Of a stretch of 64,000 nt of DNA, positions 9,385 through 21,082 are shown one piece after another. A model generated the notes under the pieces. That model was not told the DNA's origin and ran no database searches. It saw only the letters and a program-made list of their open reading frames with translations. Every line of letters begins with the position of its first letter. The first letter of the stretch is position 1. The position numbers were made by a program, and so were the translations under genes. The DNA is taken from assembly GCA_028752905.1 (NCBI GenBank), contig JAQNBH010000009.1, positions 29,005,976-29,069,975 of the forward strand, read 5' to 3'. Source of the DNA: Cladorhizidae sp. MBARI D1340-BT2 (lineage: Eukaryota; Porifera; Demospongiae; Poecilosclerida; Cladorhizidae).

Positions 9385-11547
9385 CTAGTGAAAATTTTCT
9401 TGCTGGTCAGCGCATGATTGATCATCGAACTTACACAGCAAGCCAAGGTGAATAGACTTTAGTTCTTGCAATATTGTAGCAATGTTTGTAACTATGAAAC
9501 TATGTTTCATTAGGTTGGACAGGGAGAGCAAAGACACATGTTCAAATAAATTATAATTGATCAATCAGTCAACACATGTTTTCCTAGATACAGAATACAC
9601 AGAGCCAAGAGACATGTTCAAATAAATTGAAGTTGATCAAATCATGCCATCCTAGCCATAGAGTACTTTAACTCACCTCCTATAAAGTAAGGACAGACAC
9701 ATGGATGGATGTCGCAGAGACAGTGCACTTGAGCTCAATGGTATGCAAGTGAGCATTCTGATCTCGTGGTTATTAGTAAATATTTTACCATCAATTCTTG
9801 TTCAAGTAAGTCTGCAGTAAGTCTGTTGATAAATGATCACTAGTTACGGAGTAGAACACAGACTTGCTTCCATTGAGATTAATTATGCTCCACCTGTTAG
9901 TTGACATTGTTATCTTTGGATTGGATCCTGTATACTCTAGTAAAAGTAATGCTACCCTTACTGGTGTCAGGACAGCTAGCTCCTACTAATACTCCTAGTA
10001 ATGCCCAACCATGCCAGGAGAAATCTACAGGTAACTCTTTCCCTCCTGATATTAGCTAGCACCTACAATACCAAACAATCCTAGATGCTGATACAGTAAT
10101 ACTGTAAATCGGAGTTCATTTTATTCTCAAGAGTGAATTCTGAGGGATTTCAGGCTAGCATGGTACCTATACAGCTGTTATTGGCTTGCAGAGACAGCAG
10201 TAAAGGTAAGGAAGAGACTGTTTATGATGACAATTTGTGATTGTCAGTAAGTTTTATATTTGTATCACTTCTTCCGCCCACTCACATAAACCAGAACAAG
10301 AAATAAAGTTTTAATATAATAATGCTGTAGCCTTCTGCATATTTACAGGTAAAAATCTGGTTTTTAGCACATGTCTTACAAAACATTTTGACAAATGTTC
10401 CAATTTGAAGATATGTAAACGAAACGAAATTTGTTATTACATTCAAAATTGAGAGCATAATTTTCCATCCTCCAACAAAGACCATGTTAAATGAGACGAT
10501 TACATACATAATTTTTTTTTATTAGATCACAACACTTAAGCTGAGATGGAATTATTCTTACAAAATGTAAGCATCATCAGATATGGAGGGGTCAACTGTT
10601 AGTTTAACATTTACTCTACAAGCAAGATCACCACTCAGAACCAGCTGGGCCAGGGAGATGTCTCTCAAACCAACTTAGTAAGAAGTCCTTAACAGAGATA
10701 TGCAGGATGATAAGGTAGAGGCACTAAGCAACTGGATACACAGATGTAGCATGATAAACAGGGATGCTAGATGAGGTTGGGTAGAATTGATAATGGAGAG
10801 GAGAGCCATAGCAACCAGTAAACTACTAAATCAAGAATTGTGTCCATATACACATGCATGCACTTTGCTCCAGCTGCAACTAATCACCTGTTACTTCACT
10901 TGCCTAACCACAGGCAATAGCAACAAGGGTGCAGGGGGTAAAGGTCAGAAAAAACTGGTGTAAGCAGCTTAAAGACCAACTGAGCTTTTTAGCACAAGCT
11001 AGGCCTATACATAATCAGATAAAACTTCTGACAGCTGTTGTAAAGCAACAGACAGGTGTTTATCTGACTTTAACCATTTCTTCACCTTTGGTGCGGCTTA
11101 GTGCATGATGGCAAATAAAATATATTTAATGTTTAGATATTTTATTACACATTAGTTAGCTCAATCAGTGGATATTTCATGCCCTTTTACACACATGCTT
11201 CTAGTGACTTTTATCTTGCTGCTCAGTACATGATTGGGCATATTACTTCCACTGCAATTCAAGGTGAATAGACTTTAGTTCTTGCAATACTCTAGCACTA
11301 TCAAACTATGTTGAAATAACATCAGTAAGTTGGACACAGAGAGATGGCAGACATGTTCAGATTTATTAGAGCAGTCAAAACTTGTCATCCTAGACAGAAT
11401 ATTCTAACTCACCTCCTATGATAGTTTCATGAAGTAGATTGGACACATAGAGCCAGAGGGACATGTTCAAATAAATTGAAGTTTAGCAATTAGTAAAATC
11501 TTGTCACATCCTAGCCATAGAATACTGTAAATCACCTAATATAAAGT
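9385..11547. repeat. locally duplicated non-coding blocks
   Basis: Three kinds of block recur in the window. Block 1 (about 9440-9720) matches 11260-11560 and 16670-16960. Block 2 (about 9690-10620) matches 12990-13500 in part and 62370-63300 nearly throughout. Block 3 (about 10690-11100) matches 14640-14830 and 16320-16560. Matches are long and gapped, judged by eye at roughly 70-90 percent. The 75-codon minus ORF at 10282-10509 is not preserved as an ORF in the 63-kb copy, so I do not call it a gene. Confidence 0.6.
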
Positions 11548-12858
11548 AAGGACAGTCAGAGATGAGAGACATAAATGTATAGTAAAGTTAAGCTGTGTAT
11601 TCCTAAAGCCTTTTCACATTAACCTGGCTGGTGGGAAATTCACAACAATAATCTCTAAATATGCACATCACTTAAGATAAACAAAATTTGATTGCCCTCA
11701 GTTACCACACAATAAAATTTGGCTGGGCCTTAGCTGGCGATATCTTTCCCACGGCCCTGATTCACTACTTCAATAAGGACAAGTAAGGCAATCTGCATCC
11801 AGCACCTGCACCTAAGCAATTGGTACTCCACCTTGTCATAAAAATAGAGAACAGATGAATATATATTTCTGGGAACATCACCAGCCATATATTCAAACTT
11901 CTCTACTGCTAGATTAAAACGGTTATGCAAATTGTCAGCCTTGCTTGAGCACTGAGGTTGATCCCCTAAAAGGCAGCCTCTCAAACTTCCTTCTATGTGG
12001 TTATGTAGTATGGGGGTTAGATAGGAGCTAGTTGCTCTAAGAGTGATCCAGGAAGATAAGTAAGAGATAATACTATAAGATAGAAGGAGAAGCTTCCTAG
12101 GTATGGCATGAGAATCAGCAAAACCAACATGAGTATGGATAGAATGATTTCTGGAGAAGTGAGCCACAAGAAGATAGCTATTGTACGGCAAGTAGTACAA
12201 TATTCACAGGACAGACAGAGATGAGAGACATAAATGTATAGTAAAGTTAAGCTGTGTATTCCTAAAGCCTTTTCACATTAACCTGGCTGGTGGGAAATTC
12301 ACAACAATAATCTCTAAATATGCATATAACTTAAGATAAACAAAATTTGATTGCCCTCAGTTACCACACAATAAAAATTGGCTGGGCCTTAGCTGGCGAT
12401 ATCTTTCCCACGGCTCTGATTCACTACTTCAATAAGGACAAGTAAGACAATCTGCATCCAGCACCTGCACCTAAGCTCCACCTTGTCATAAAAATTGAGA
12501 ACAGATGAATATATCTTTCTGGGAACATCACCAGCCATATATTCAAACTTCTCTACTGCTAGATTAAAAAGGTTATGCAAATTGTCAGCCTTGCTTGAGC
12601 ACTGAGGTTGATCCCCTAAAAGGCAGCCTCTCAAACTTCCTTCTATGGGGTTATGTAGTATGGGGGTTAGATAGGAGCTAGTTGCTCTAAGAGTGATCCA
12701 GGAAGATAAGTACGAGATAATACTCTAAGATAGAAGGAGAAGCTTCCTAGGTGGGGCATGAGAATCAGCAAAACCAACATGAGTATGGATAGAATCATTC
12801 CTGGAGAAGTGAGCCACAAGAAGATAGCTATTGTACGGCAAGTAGTACAATATTCACA
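11548..12858. repeat. 650-bp direct tandem duplication carrying a minus-strand ORF
   Basis: Copy 1 (11548-12208) and copy 2 (12209-12858) are nearly identical apart from a 9-bp deletion (the CAATTGGTA segment at about 11818) and scattered substitutions. On the minus strand copy 1 is open over 11730-12200 (156 codons) and copy 2 over 12389-12634. The shared part contains 'KADNLHNRFNLAVEKFEYMA' and 'IYSSVLYFYDKVE'. In copy 2 the 9-bp deletion keeps the frame and removes three residues. I recognise no domain; the ORF may be a duplicated exon or chance. High identity suggests a recent duplication. Confidence 0.7.
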
Positions 12859-12902
12859 TTCTCTAATAGGATTTTGTACATATATACACATGCACCAGTT
12901 AC

Positions 12903-12985
12903 ATCACCTACACCTCCCTCATCATCCTTACCCAGCCACGTCCCTCATCCTTACCCAGCCACCTCCCTCATCCTTACCCAGCCAC
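12903..12985. repeat. 22-bp tandem repeat, about 3.5 copies
   Basis: CCTCATCCTTACCCAGCCAC is repeated with single differences, ending in CACACACCCAG. Confidence 0.7.
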
Positions 12986-13922
12986 ACACCCAGTCAAGTG
13001 AGCATTCTGATCACTGTGGGTATTAGTAAATATTTTACAATCAATTCTTGGCTCAAGTAAGTCTGTTGATAAATAATCGCTGGTTATGGAGAAGAACGCT
13101 GACTTGCTATCATTGAGATCAAGTATGCGGTAACTGTCAATTGACATTGTTCCCCTTGGATGTTATCCTGTTATCTTGTAAAGGTATTGATACCCTAACT
13201 GGTGTCTGAACAGCTACTAGATCCTACCAATGCTTCTACTAATGCCCAACCATCCCAGGAGAAACCTACAGGGTAACTCTTTCCCTCATGATATTAGCTA
13301 GCCTACAATGCCAAAACATCCTAGATGCTGATGTAGTAGTTCATAGGGGAGTGCATTTTATTCTCTGGAATGAAGAGATTCTGAGAGATTTCAGGCTAGC
13401 CAGGTGCCTATAGAGCTTTCATTGGCTTGCAGAAACAGCAGTAAAGGTAAAGAAGAGACTGTTTGTGATGGCAATTTGTGATTGTCAGTTAGTTCCATTA
13501 TTTGTTATATTTTTATCTCTTCCTCACTTAACATTGGAGTACATCTGGCATTTTATTGGGGAAGTAACTTGGACTGATGCAGTCAAAGTTGAGATCCATA
13601 GACTGCACTCAATTCTTCCAAGTATCATTGAACTACAAGGAGCAGCAACTGGGTATTGATTGTTGCTGTAATTATTCACTGGTAGTTCATGCACATAATA
13701 ATACAAAATTGCTATATGTTTTGTTCCCTGGTAGTAAAGTTACCATAATCATTCAGCAATTAACTATCATCAATGAACTTTCATGACAATTAACACAGTA
13801 TCATGCAAGGCTTGTGTTATGGTTGGCTTTCACAACCAAGATTACCCAACTGGCAGGAAACATTCTTGGTGTTAAGCATGGTTGAAAGCTACAACCAAGT
13901 GTTTGTGTGTCTCAGTGTGACA
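12986..13922. other. duplicated block 2 copy (12990-13500) then unassigned sequence
   Basis: 12990-13500 aligns with 9740-10260 and with 62400-62930. The 13460-13900 part has overlapping short ORFs and a near-palindromic GTTGGCTTTCACAACCAAG / GGTTGAAAGCTACAACCAAG pair (about 13820-13900). No gene called. Confidence 0.45.
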
Positions 13923-14444
13923 CTATTTCTCTGACATTTGAAATTTTTTGTGTGAAGCAGATGAACTTGCCTTGTAGTAAGTTATTAAGACATCTTCAAA
14001 TAATAAAAGATGACTGTCAGTTACAAAACTAACACTATAAACGTTTTCCAGGTCGTTGCTATTTTGCGAGCATAAATAGTTGTGTTTGCTCGATCGACTC
14101 CAAACACCAAGCTCAAATTCATGAAGAGGTAAGTAGTTGGAATCAGCGAATGTAGTGGAGATATAGACTAGTATGTGTGCATTGATGGGGCCATCAAGCA
14201 CAAACTCATCCTCTAACTAAACCATAGATATCTGAAGTCCTGTTGCATGTACAACAGAGACATCCACTATGTAATAAGAGTAATGCATTGCAGAAATGTT
14301 ACACTCCTGACCAAAGTTTTCTACTCTTACAGTAAACCTATCACCAAACACATGACCATCCTCCACTGGACTAAGGGGCACCATTGACAGAGAGTTCTCC
14401 ATTAGACAATGCGTAAATGTATCAGCTCTTTTTGCTCTATACAT
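13923..14444 (-). CDS. possible minus-strand coding segment with one in-frame TAG, function unknown
   Basis: A single frame is open from 14444 down to 13923 except for one TAG at 14217-14219. It reads as a plausible soluble or extracellular segment ('DRFTVRVENFGQECNISAM', 'YYIVDVSVVHATGLQISM', then 'INAHILVYISTTF') with alternating hydrophobic residues suggesting beta strands. About 170 codons with one stop is unusual here but could occur by chance in AT-rich DNA. If real, it is a pseudogene, an amber-interrupted allele, or an exon pair. No family recognised. Confidence 0.3.
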
Positions 14445-15391
14445 GTTTGATGTGAGGCTTAATAGTTACACATGGCCTGTTAGATAGAAAAGCTTAGCTA
14501 AGGGTTTCTAGAAGTTAAGTTTTCTAAGGCGAGTCCTGCGATGTCATATCTTCAAACTTTCTAAGGAAAGGCTTGCCAAGCTACTCTGTAAAGTCTCTCT
14601 AAGGAAGGACTTGCTAGCTACAAGAGGTTCTGTGAGGGCTTTAAAAAGGGGCAACTATTAGACAACTAGCTCCTCAGATGTGGCATGAGAAACAGGGATG
14701 CTATTTGAGGTTGGGTAGAATCAATCATGGAGAGGAGAGCCACAGCCAAGAGTAAACTACCCAGCATTGTGTACATATTCACATGTATGTACTTTGCTGC
14801 AGCTGTAGCTCATCACCTGTTAGCACTTACGCGGTGTCAATTGAAAATGTCACAATAATCGTACGTGCGTTATACTCAAACCAGAAGCAATCAACTGGGT
14901 GCAGCATTGTTTTTTTAAACCTTGTGCTGGGGAAGAAATGGTCTGTTGTTAGCTGCTCGTACGGCATATTTACTACTCTAAAATTGATCAAACAACAGAG
15001 ACACATCCAGGGAACATTGGTTATCTCAGCAAACTGTAAGTATTCGATTGCCAGAAAAAAAATCGTATTGATTGTATTGGTATTTTATACCTTTGTTTAG
15101 AAACTAGTCATTCTTCTACTACTTTCTCGCAATTTTTGTATGTTAGTCGGCTGCTTAGACTATGCAAAGTATGCTAGATTTGTCTCTATGCTGTTATGAT
15201 TGGCAATTTAGGTTGGTCGGAGCTATTTTTTTACATTGTCTACTAAACTTTACCTGGCTAAATACTATCTATCTAGCTACAAGAACAAGATTGTCAGCAA
15301 CAATAACAGCAAAAATCCATTTGAATACCTTGCTAGATCAAGTACAATGTTTTGTAAGAAGATAATTGAATAACAATATAGAACAATATAG
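14445..15391. other. non-coding; partial copy of block 3
   Basis: 14640-14830 matches 10690-10870 (AGGTTGGGTAGAAT, GGAGAGGAGAGCCA and other shared words). Short repeats of TTCTAAGG / CTAAGGAA lie at 14510-14600. The ORF at 14783-15100 is hydrophobic and low-complexity; I do not call it. Confidence 0.4.
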
Positions 15392-15977
15392 TCATGAGTT
15401 CACTGTCTTCCTCTTGGTTTCTTCAGGATCTTGGCTGTGTGGTACTATTTGAAGCACTCTTCTGGATGTAGAGGTGGGTGGTGAGCAAGTCTGACAGTAG
15501 TACACTGAGCCTGAGAGAACCGTAAGTGGCATATTTACAATAAGAATTTGTGCATAAATATTTGTTTCATGCACTACTTGGTCAAAAACCTCATCTGCAA
15601 AGAACAGGGTGAAGAAATCCTTGTGCTCAACATCATCATCTGGCAAATTTGAACCAGGAGTGTCTGTGTACAAACCCTCGGTGGGGCTCATAATGTTGTC
15701 AACTTCTTTCCACCTGACAAGCCCTCTTGTAGAATTTCCACTCATATGGCCAGTTTCCACTTCCTTTTCCCCATCAGTCTCATCTACACTACTGCTGCCA
15801 TTAGCATCTTCCATTTCTTCAGGGAGCGCATCCTCCAGGCCATCTTCTTCCACATCATCTAGTTCATCTTCTTCCAATATCATCTAGTTCATCTTCTTCC
15901 ACATCATCTAGTTCACTGTCAATTTCAAAGTCATTCTCAATATCAGAAAGAGCCTCCAATACTGCCTGCAGATCCAT
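15392..15977 (-). pseudogene. piggyBac-type transposase, N-terminal fragment
   Basis: ATG at 15977 opens an acidic leader ('ALSDIENDFEIDSELDDVEE'). A short duplication of the GAAGATGAACTAGATGAT segment then shifts the frame near 15890, after which 'LEEDELDDVEEDGLED' and further acidic sequence continue. The segment 'DVEHKDFFTLFFADEVFDQV' followed by 'VHETNIYA' is the conserved start of the piggyBac transposase core (normally F-x2-FF-x2-E/D-x-F and ET-N-x-YA). After NIYA the similarity stops and the ORF ends at 15392, so the DDD catalytic domain is missing. It is a truncated copy; the 16.2-kb palindromes upstream may be its end sequence. Confidence 0.65.
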
Positions 15978-16184
15978 ATTTGTGTTTGTTTTGGATAAAA
16001 ATACACACCAATTTTCTTATTTGCAGCTGTCAATGAACCAAGAAATAAAACGCCTTTTTTTAATTATTTTTATTCATGGAGATGATGATGCATTCCCAAG
16101 TTTGATTATAAACCCATCAACCTTACCTAGTAAGTACAGAGTATAAAACAGACAATCCACGGAGCTATGCAACAAGAAATATCA

Positions 16185-16296
16185 TGTCACAGAGGCTGTG
16201 ACACACGCACTTCCAGCAGTAAATTGCTTGTCACGGGAGCTGTGACACACGCATATGTGGGGTGGATTATTGTGTCACAACGCCGTGACAAACGCA
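16185..16296. repeat. three spaced palindromes TGTCAC..GTGACA followed by ACGCA
   Basis: Units start at about 16185, 16229 and 16273 at 44-bp intervals. Each has TGTCAC, a 4-6-bp spacer and GTGACA, then CACGCA or AACGCA. The regular spacing and dyad symmetry suggest protein-binding sites, possibly the subterminal repeats of the adjacent piggyBac fragment. Confidence 0.6.
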
Positions 16297-17829
16297 GTGT
16301 AAGAGTTAGGTGACCTCACTAAACACATGTAGCTGCAACAAGGATGCAGGGGGTAAAGGTCAGCCTACTGGTGAAGGCAGTTTATAGACCTTTTTAGCAC
16401 AAACTAGACCTCTTCCTAATCAAATAGCCACTAAATCAACACAAGGTGTTTATCCCTTTCTTCACCTCTGGTGTGGCTAAAGGCATGTTGGTAAATAAAA
16501 TACATTTATTTTTTGGACTACCCTCAAAACATTTAATGCAAATATTTCTTTGACTGCCTTCATTGCCACCTTGCAGATTAGTTAGCTCCATTAGTGGCTA
16601 CTACTTGCCCTTTTACACATGTGCTTCTAGTGACTATTATCTTGCTGCTCAATGCATGATTGGGCATCTTACAAGTCAAGTTGAATTGACTTTAGTTCTT
16701 GCATTGCTCCAGCAATGTATATATGTAACTATCAAACTATGTTAATATAACACCAAGAAAAAGTGACATGACATTAATCAGTGAACAATTGTCATCCTAG
16801 ACATGTAATACTCTAACTCACCGGCTATGATGGTTTCATGAAGAAAGACAGACACAGAGAACCAAGGGCCAAGTTTAAATAAATTGAAGTTGATCAAAAT
16901 CATGTCATCCGGGCCATAGAATACTGTAACTCACCGTCTATAAAGTAAGCACAGAGAGAGATGAGAGACACGTTAATATAAATAAATAGTTAAGTTAAGC
17001 TGTGTATCCCTAAAGTCTTTTCAGATCCACCAGCTGGTGGGAGAATCCCAACAACAACCTCTAAATATGCACATCACTTTATTATATCAAACTCCTAATG
17101 GCAATTAAACACCCTCTGTGATTACTACAGATATGTGATGCACAAGCATGGACCAAGAGTCTAGTGCATGAGCACTCTACAGGCAATGCTGGGCCACATT
17201 GCAAGGCACACCATTTGCAGGCTTAGCACTCGGCTTCTTGTAAGTGATTATATGAACCTGGTGTTAAAGTACAGCAGCAGGCCCAGAATTTCAGTGCCTC
17301 AGTCTCACCACCCAATAAAAATGATAATAGAAAACACACTTGTAGTTATGCAATTAAACAACAAATTATTGTTGCAAGTTAAGGTCAATTTTACGTTTAG
17401 TGTTTGTAGAGTCTTGTGGAGTGCTTCTAGATATATATACTGGGTTGTTGGAAATTACCACTTATTATTACCTATCAAGTTATGGTCAATATTAACTAGT
17501 TCTTTTCTGGCGTACCAAATGCAAGAAATCACCAAATGCAAGAAATCTTCACCTTACCACTGTAGAAAGCATGGACTATGTTGCTATTAGAGGTCATTGT
17601 TATGTTTGCCAATAACCAATGTCTGTTTGGTTCTGTTCTTTATTTCTTGTGATAAGCGAGCTTCATGCCATAAATCCTGTCTGTTTAGAGCTTCACTTCT
17701 AACCTCAACATACAAGAAATACAGCCACTTATCTGCAAATATGGGCCACTAAACACATTTGAAAATATCACACTCACAGAAAAATTTATGAAATACTTAG
17801 CATAAACAATTTTTACACTTGATTAACTG
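16297..17829. repeat. further copies of duplicated blocks 1 and 3; no gene
   Basis: 16320-16560 matches 10900-11130; 16670-16960 matches 9440-9720 and 11260-11560; 16955-17080 matches the start of the 11.55-kb tandem unit. The 140-codon ORF at 17168-17590 is hydrophobic and irregular and is not treated as a gene. Confidence 0.5.
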
Positions 17830-19070
17830 AGGAATTACTCTAGCGAGCCTGTTGAAGAATGAGTTATCCTCTCGATGGTACAATAAGAAATATCCAGACT
17901 CCCAAACCATATTAAATGCAGGAGCAAGGCCCCTGAGATTACAACAAGCTAGAGATGGTCTCTCATACATTCTTTGCATACTCAGAGAAGTATATTTATC
18001 TACAAAACTATGTGAACTTCAACAATTAATATTAGCCAAAGAAGAGAATAATTCTTGTGACAGGTGCAATGTTGGCATCCGTTAAGGTTTAGGTGTCTCA
18101 TCACAGGGTACATAGAAAGTGATTTGGTTCCTTAGAGGCCATGCAGGAGACCTGTGCTGCTAGATCACTGGGGGAAAGGTTACAAGTGCCCTGCATTGGA
18201 GCAGCAAAATACTCTTTAGGAAACTGTGAACAGCTACAGACAATTGCAGCCATGGTTATGCTAATAATATTCTTGCTCAATGTTGTGTCAAACACATTAT
18301 AATGTTGACACTTGTTCACATGTCATAAATTGATATTTATTTGAAACATTTCCAGATCATAATTTCAGAACAAGATACCATAATGATGCAGAATAATGTT
18401 GTTTTTGTTAAGGATAAGATGGACATATAATTAACAACTTTAGTCAAACTAAACATGAGAGGCTTAATGACCAGAGTTTACGGAATCTAAAATATATTTC
18501 ACAGACTTAACTGGGAGAAGTTTGCCCCACAAAGCTGCTATTTAATAGAATGTTCCGCATTGGATAGTCGCATGTGGGTGGGAGGGGTCACTTCAATGGG
18601 ATTGTTATTCCAATACCCAAGCAGCTTTTAAATATGGTGGCTTCTCTGTACCAGCAACTGTTAAAACAACGTGAGATATCACTGCAGCATTAGGGGGTGG
18701 AGTATGCACAGCTGCCTATTAGTCTACATGAATCTAGTATCTTACAACAACTTATTTGAAATAGTCTTAACAGGCTTTAAGATCATAACTTAAATTTGCA
18801 ATCATTTATAGAGAGAGGATGTTATATGAAAATACCCAAACTTACCTAAAGGAAAGGTGGCTAGGACAATTTCTATGCATTTTCTAATAGCAACTGGGGC
18901 TAATATTTATTTCATTCCATCTACCTGTCATTTATTTTGAAGGTTGTTTTCAATTGAGAGGGAAGTTGCTATTAACAAGCCTGGTTGGACAGGAAAAAGG
19001 TTGTTAGTGGCAATGGCTGATCACAACCACTGTGCTCGAAGGACTCTTTATGGGTTATCCTGCTGTTTTT
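17830..19070. repeat. segment duplicated at 61.2-62.15 kb
   Basis: 17830-18720 aligns with 61190-62000 and 18990-19070 with 62085-62145, in the same order and orientation. Shared words include GATCACT.GGGGAAAGGTT and TAGGAAACTGT. In both copies the plus-strand frame reads '(A/T)RSLG' then 'GAA(K/R)YSLGNC.QLQ' and the opposite frame also stays similar, so either strand might once have been coding; the 18-kb copy has stops on both. Confidence 0.6.
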
Positions 19071-19079
19071 GTAAGCTCC

Positions 19080-20045
19080 TACACAATTAGCTTCCATTTC
19101 AACATTATAAAACTGTTTCTAATCTTTAAACATCAGAAAATTTCTTTTGGTGACAAATCTCCCCTTTTTAACCGAAAGAAGCTCTATTTTGCTTAAATTA
19201 GGACGTTTTTGAGCGTTTTGAGGAAAAACTGTCTGAAATCGGTCATTCTTGTCAAAATGGTCACATGAGCTTCCTTTTCAACATTGGAACAGTGGCTCAT
19301 TAAACGATAGTAAATTTCTTTTAGTGAGAAATCTTCCATTTTTAACGCTATATTTTGCTCCAATTGGGACTTTTTTTGGCGTTTTGAGGAAAAACTGTCT
19401 GAAATCGGTCATTCTTGTAAAAATGGGTACTTTTCAACATTTATGGAACTGTTACTACTCTTTAAACGACAGTAAATGTCTTTTGGTGAGAAATATTCAG
19501 TTTTTATTTTGCTCCAATTGGGACATTTTAGAGGAAAAACTGCCTGAAATAGCCCAATTTTGTAAAAATGGCCAATTAGCTTCCTTTTCAACATTATGGA
19601 ACTATTTCTACTCTTTAAATGTAAGAAAACGTCTTTTAGTGAGAAATCTCGAATTTTTAACTGTATTTTACTCCATTTGGGGAAAAAATTAAGCATTTTG
19701 AGGAAAAACTGTCTGAAATCGCTCATTCTTGTCAAAATGGGACATTAGCTTCCATTTCAACATTATCGAACTGTTTCTACTCTTTAAACATCAGAAAATT
19801 TCTTTTGGTGAGAAATCTCCACTTTTTAACCGAAAGAAGCTCTATTTAACTCCATTTGGGACTTTTATGAGCGTTTTGAGGAAAAACTCTGTAATCATTC
19901 AATCTTGTCAAAATAGGCACATTAGATTCCTTTTCAACATTATGGAACTGTTTCTACTCTTTAAACGACAGAAAATGTCTTTTTGTGACAAATCTCACCT
20001 TTTTATCCGAAAGAAGCTCTATTTTGCTCCAATTGGGACGTTCCT
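19080..20045. repeat. satellite-like array, about six units of 150-180 bp
   Basis: Each unit contains TTCCTTTTCAACATTATGGA, CTACTCTTTAAACGACAG, TTTTGGTGAGAAATCT, GCTCTATTTTGCTCCAATTG and GAGGAAAAACTGTCTGAAAT. Units begin near 19085, 19262, 19430, 19575, 19745 and 19925. The ORFs at 19249-19692, 19729-20115 and on the other strand come from this array and are not genes. Confidence 0.85.
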
Positions 20046-20049
20046 GCTC

Positions 20050-20400
20050 ACTCCCTTCTTCAAAATGCAGAAGGTATCATCCACGTATCTCTTGGCTTTA
20101 GTGGGGCAGTTGTGAGCGCCAATTCCTCAAAGTATTCCACATACAGGTTGTCTACTACTGCAGATACTGGAGAGCTCATTGCTACACCCTCTTGTTGCTC
20201 GTAGTATTTTTTCTTGAAAGCTGAAGTAGGTGGATTTCAGGCACAATTCCAACATTTCAGAAATCCTGTCAGCCCCTAGTGTAGTCCTCTCCCTCAAGCT
20301 CTCATCTTTCGTCAACATTACAAAAATTACTTCAACTGCCTCATCTATGGATGGGTCTTTGGATGGGATCCTGTATACTGTATTGCTACTCTCAGGGAAA
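20050..20400 (-). pseudogene. Penelope-like reverse transcriptase fragment
   Basis: On the minus strand the order of motifs is that of a Penelope-like element RT: 'SIDEAVEVI', then 'LRERTTLGADRISEMLELCL' and 'STYFSF', then (after a frame change near 20215) 'YYEQQEGVAMSSPVSAVV' and 'NLYVEYFEELAL', then after another frame change near 20105 the catalytic 'RYVDDTF' followed by 'CILKKG'. The two Asp residues of the YVDD box are intact. At least two indels break the frame. No GIY-YIG endonuclease was seen; the fragment stops at the satellite array at its 3' end. Another piece of a Penelope-like RT lies at about 59.94-60.09 kb. Confidence 0.75.
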
Positions 20401-20506
20401 TCAACAGGACCACTCCCTGACTTTTCAAACAATAACCCACCATAACCACAGAAACCACAACCAACAGCTAATGGATCACTACACCACCACAATCCCAAGA
20501 AGGCAT

Positions 20507-20880
20507 TGTGATAACTGTTCTAGAGCAATATGCATATCAGGTGACTGTTAAGAAATACCTGTATTGTAAGGCACCAGAGTGGGACACTGGAGTTTTGTCT
20601 GATAGTTGCATGGTGTATGCTTACTACCCTGACAGGGACAAAGAGATAGAGAGAGTCAACCTGAGGGGTGACATTGGAGTAAGGTCCTAAGTAGAGCGGA
20701 CTGAGACTTGGGTCACGGAGATCAGTGGTCTAGGTAGGGTGATTGATGGAGTAGCCAATGCCTGGAGTACCTAGGCATCGCGGGGTATTCACCCAGAGGT
20801 AGCTAACCGCTCGGGCTACAGCAGTACCATTTTCTTATTGAGGAAGAAAGGTTTTAGATAAGGGTGAAATTTCCCCGACA
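20507..20880 (+). repeat. 5' LTR of retroelement 2 (TGTGATAAC...CCCCGACA)
   Basis: The 374-bp interval begins TGTGATAACTG, a common LTR start, and ends CGACA one base before a primer-binding site. No second copy of this LTR is visible downstream. Confidence 0.6.
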
Positions 20881-20881
20881 G

Positions 20882-20900
20882 TGGCGGCAGCAGTGGGATA
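20882..20900 (+). other. primer-binding site resembling tRNA-Leu
   Basis: TGGCGGCAGCAGTGGGATA follows the LTR by one base and is close to the complement of a tRNA-Leu 3' end including the CCA. It differs from the site at 4650 at only a few positions, linking the two elements. Confidence 0.6.
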
Positions 20901-21082
20901 TCTTGTAAAAAAGAGATCCTGGACCAGCCATTAGCTAGCGAAGAGGAGTTGCTTAGCTAGCTGGAGACCACCCAGGGCATGGCCTTGTGGGTTGAAAACC
21001 GACCCTTCAGTAGCCAGGAAGAGGTTTTGTAGTTTGTATTGATTTAATTTTTTCCCTCTCTTCCCAATCGCCCTGACTTGAC

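Noticed and set aside
15609..15887. Ser-rich plus ORF
   Set aside because: Antisense of the acidic piggyBac N-terminus.
17168..17590. 140-codon plus ORF
   Set aside because: Irregular hydrophobic composition, overlaps no conserved block.
19249..20115. ORFs of 147 and 128 codons, plus one on the other strand
   Set aside because: Periodic with the 165-bp satellite; frames open by chance of the unit.
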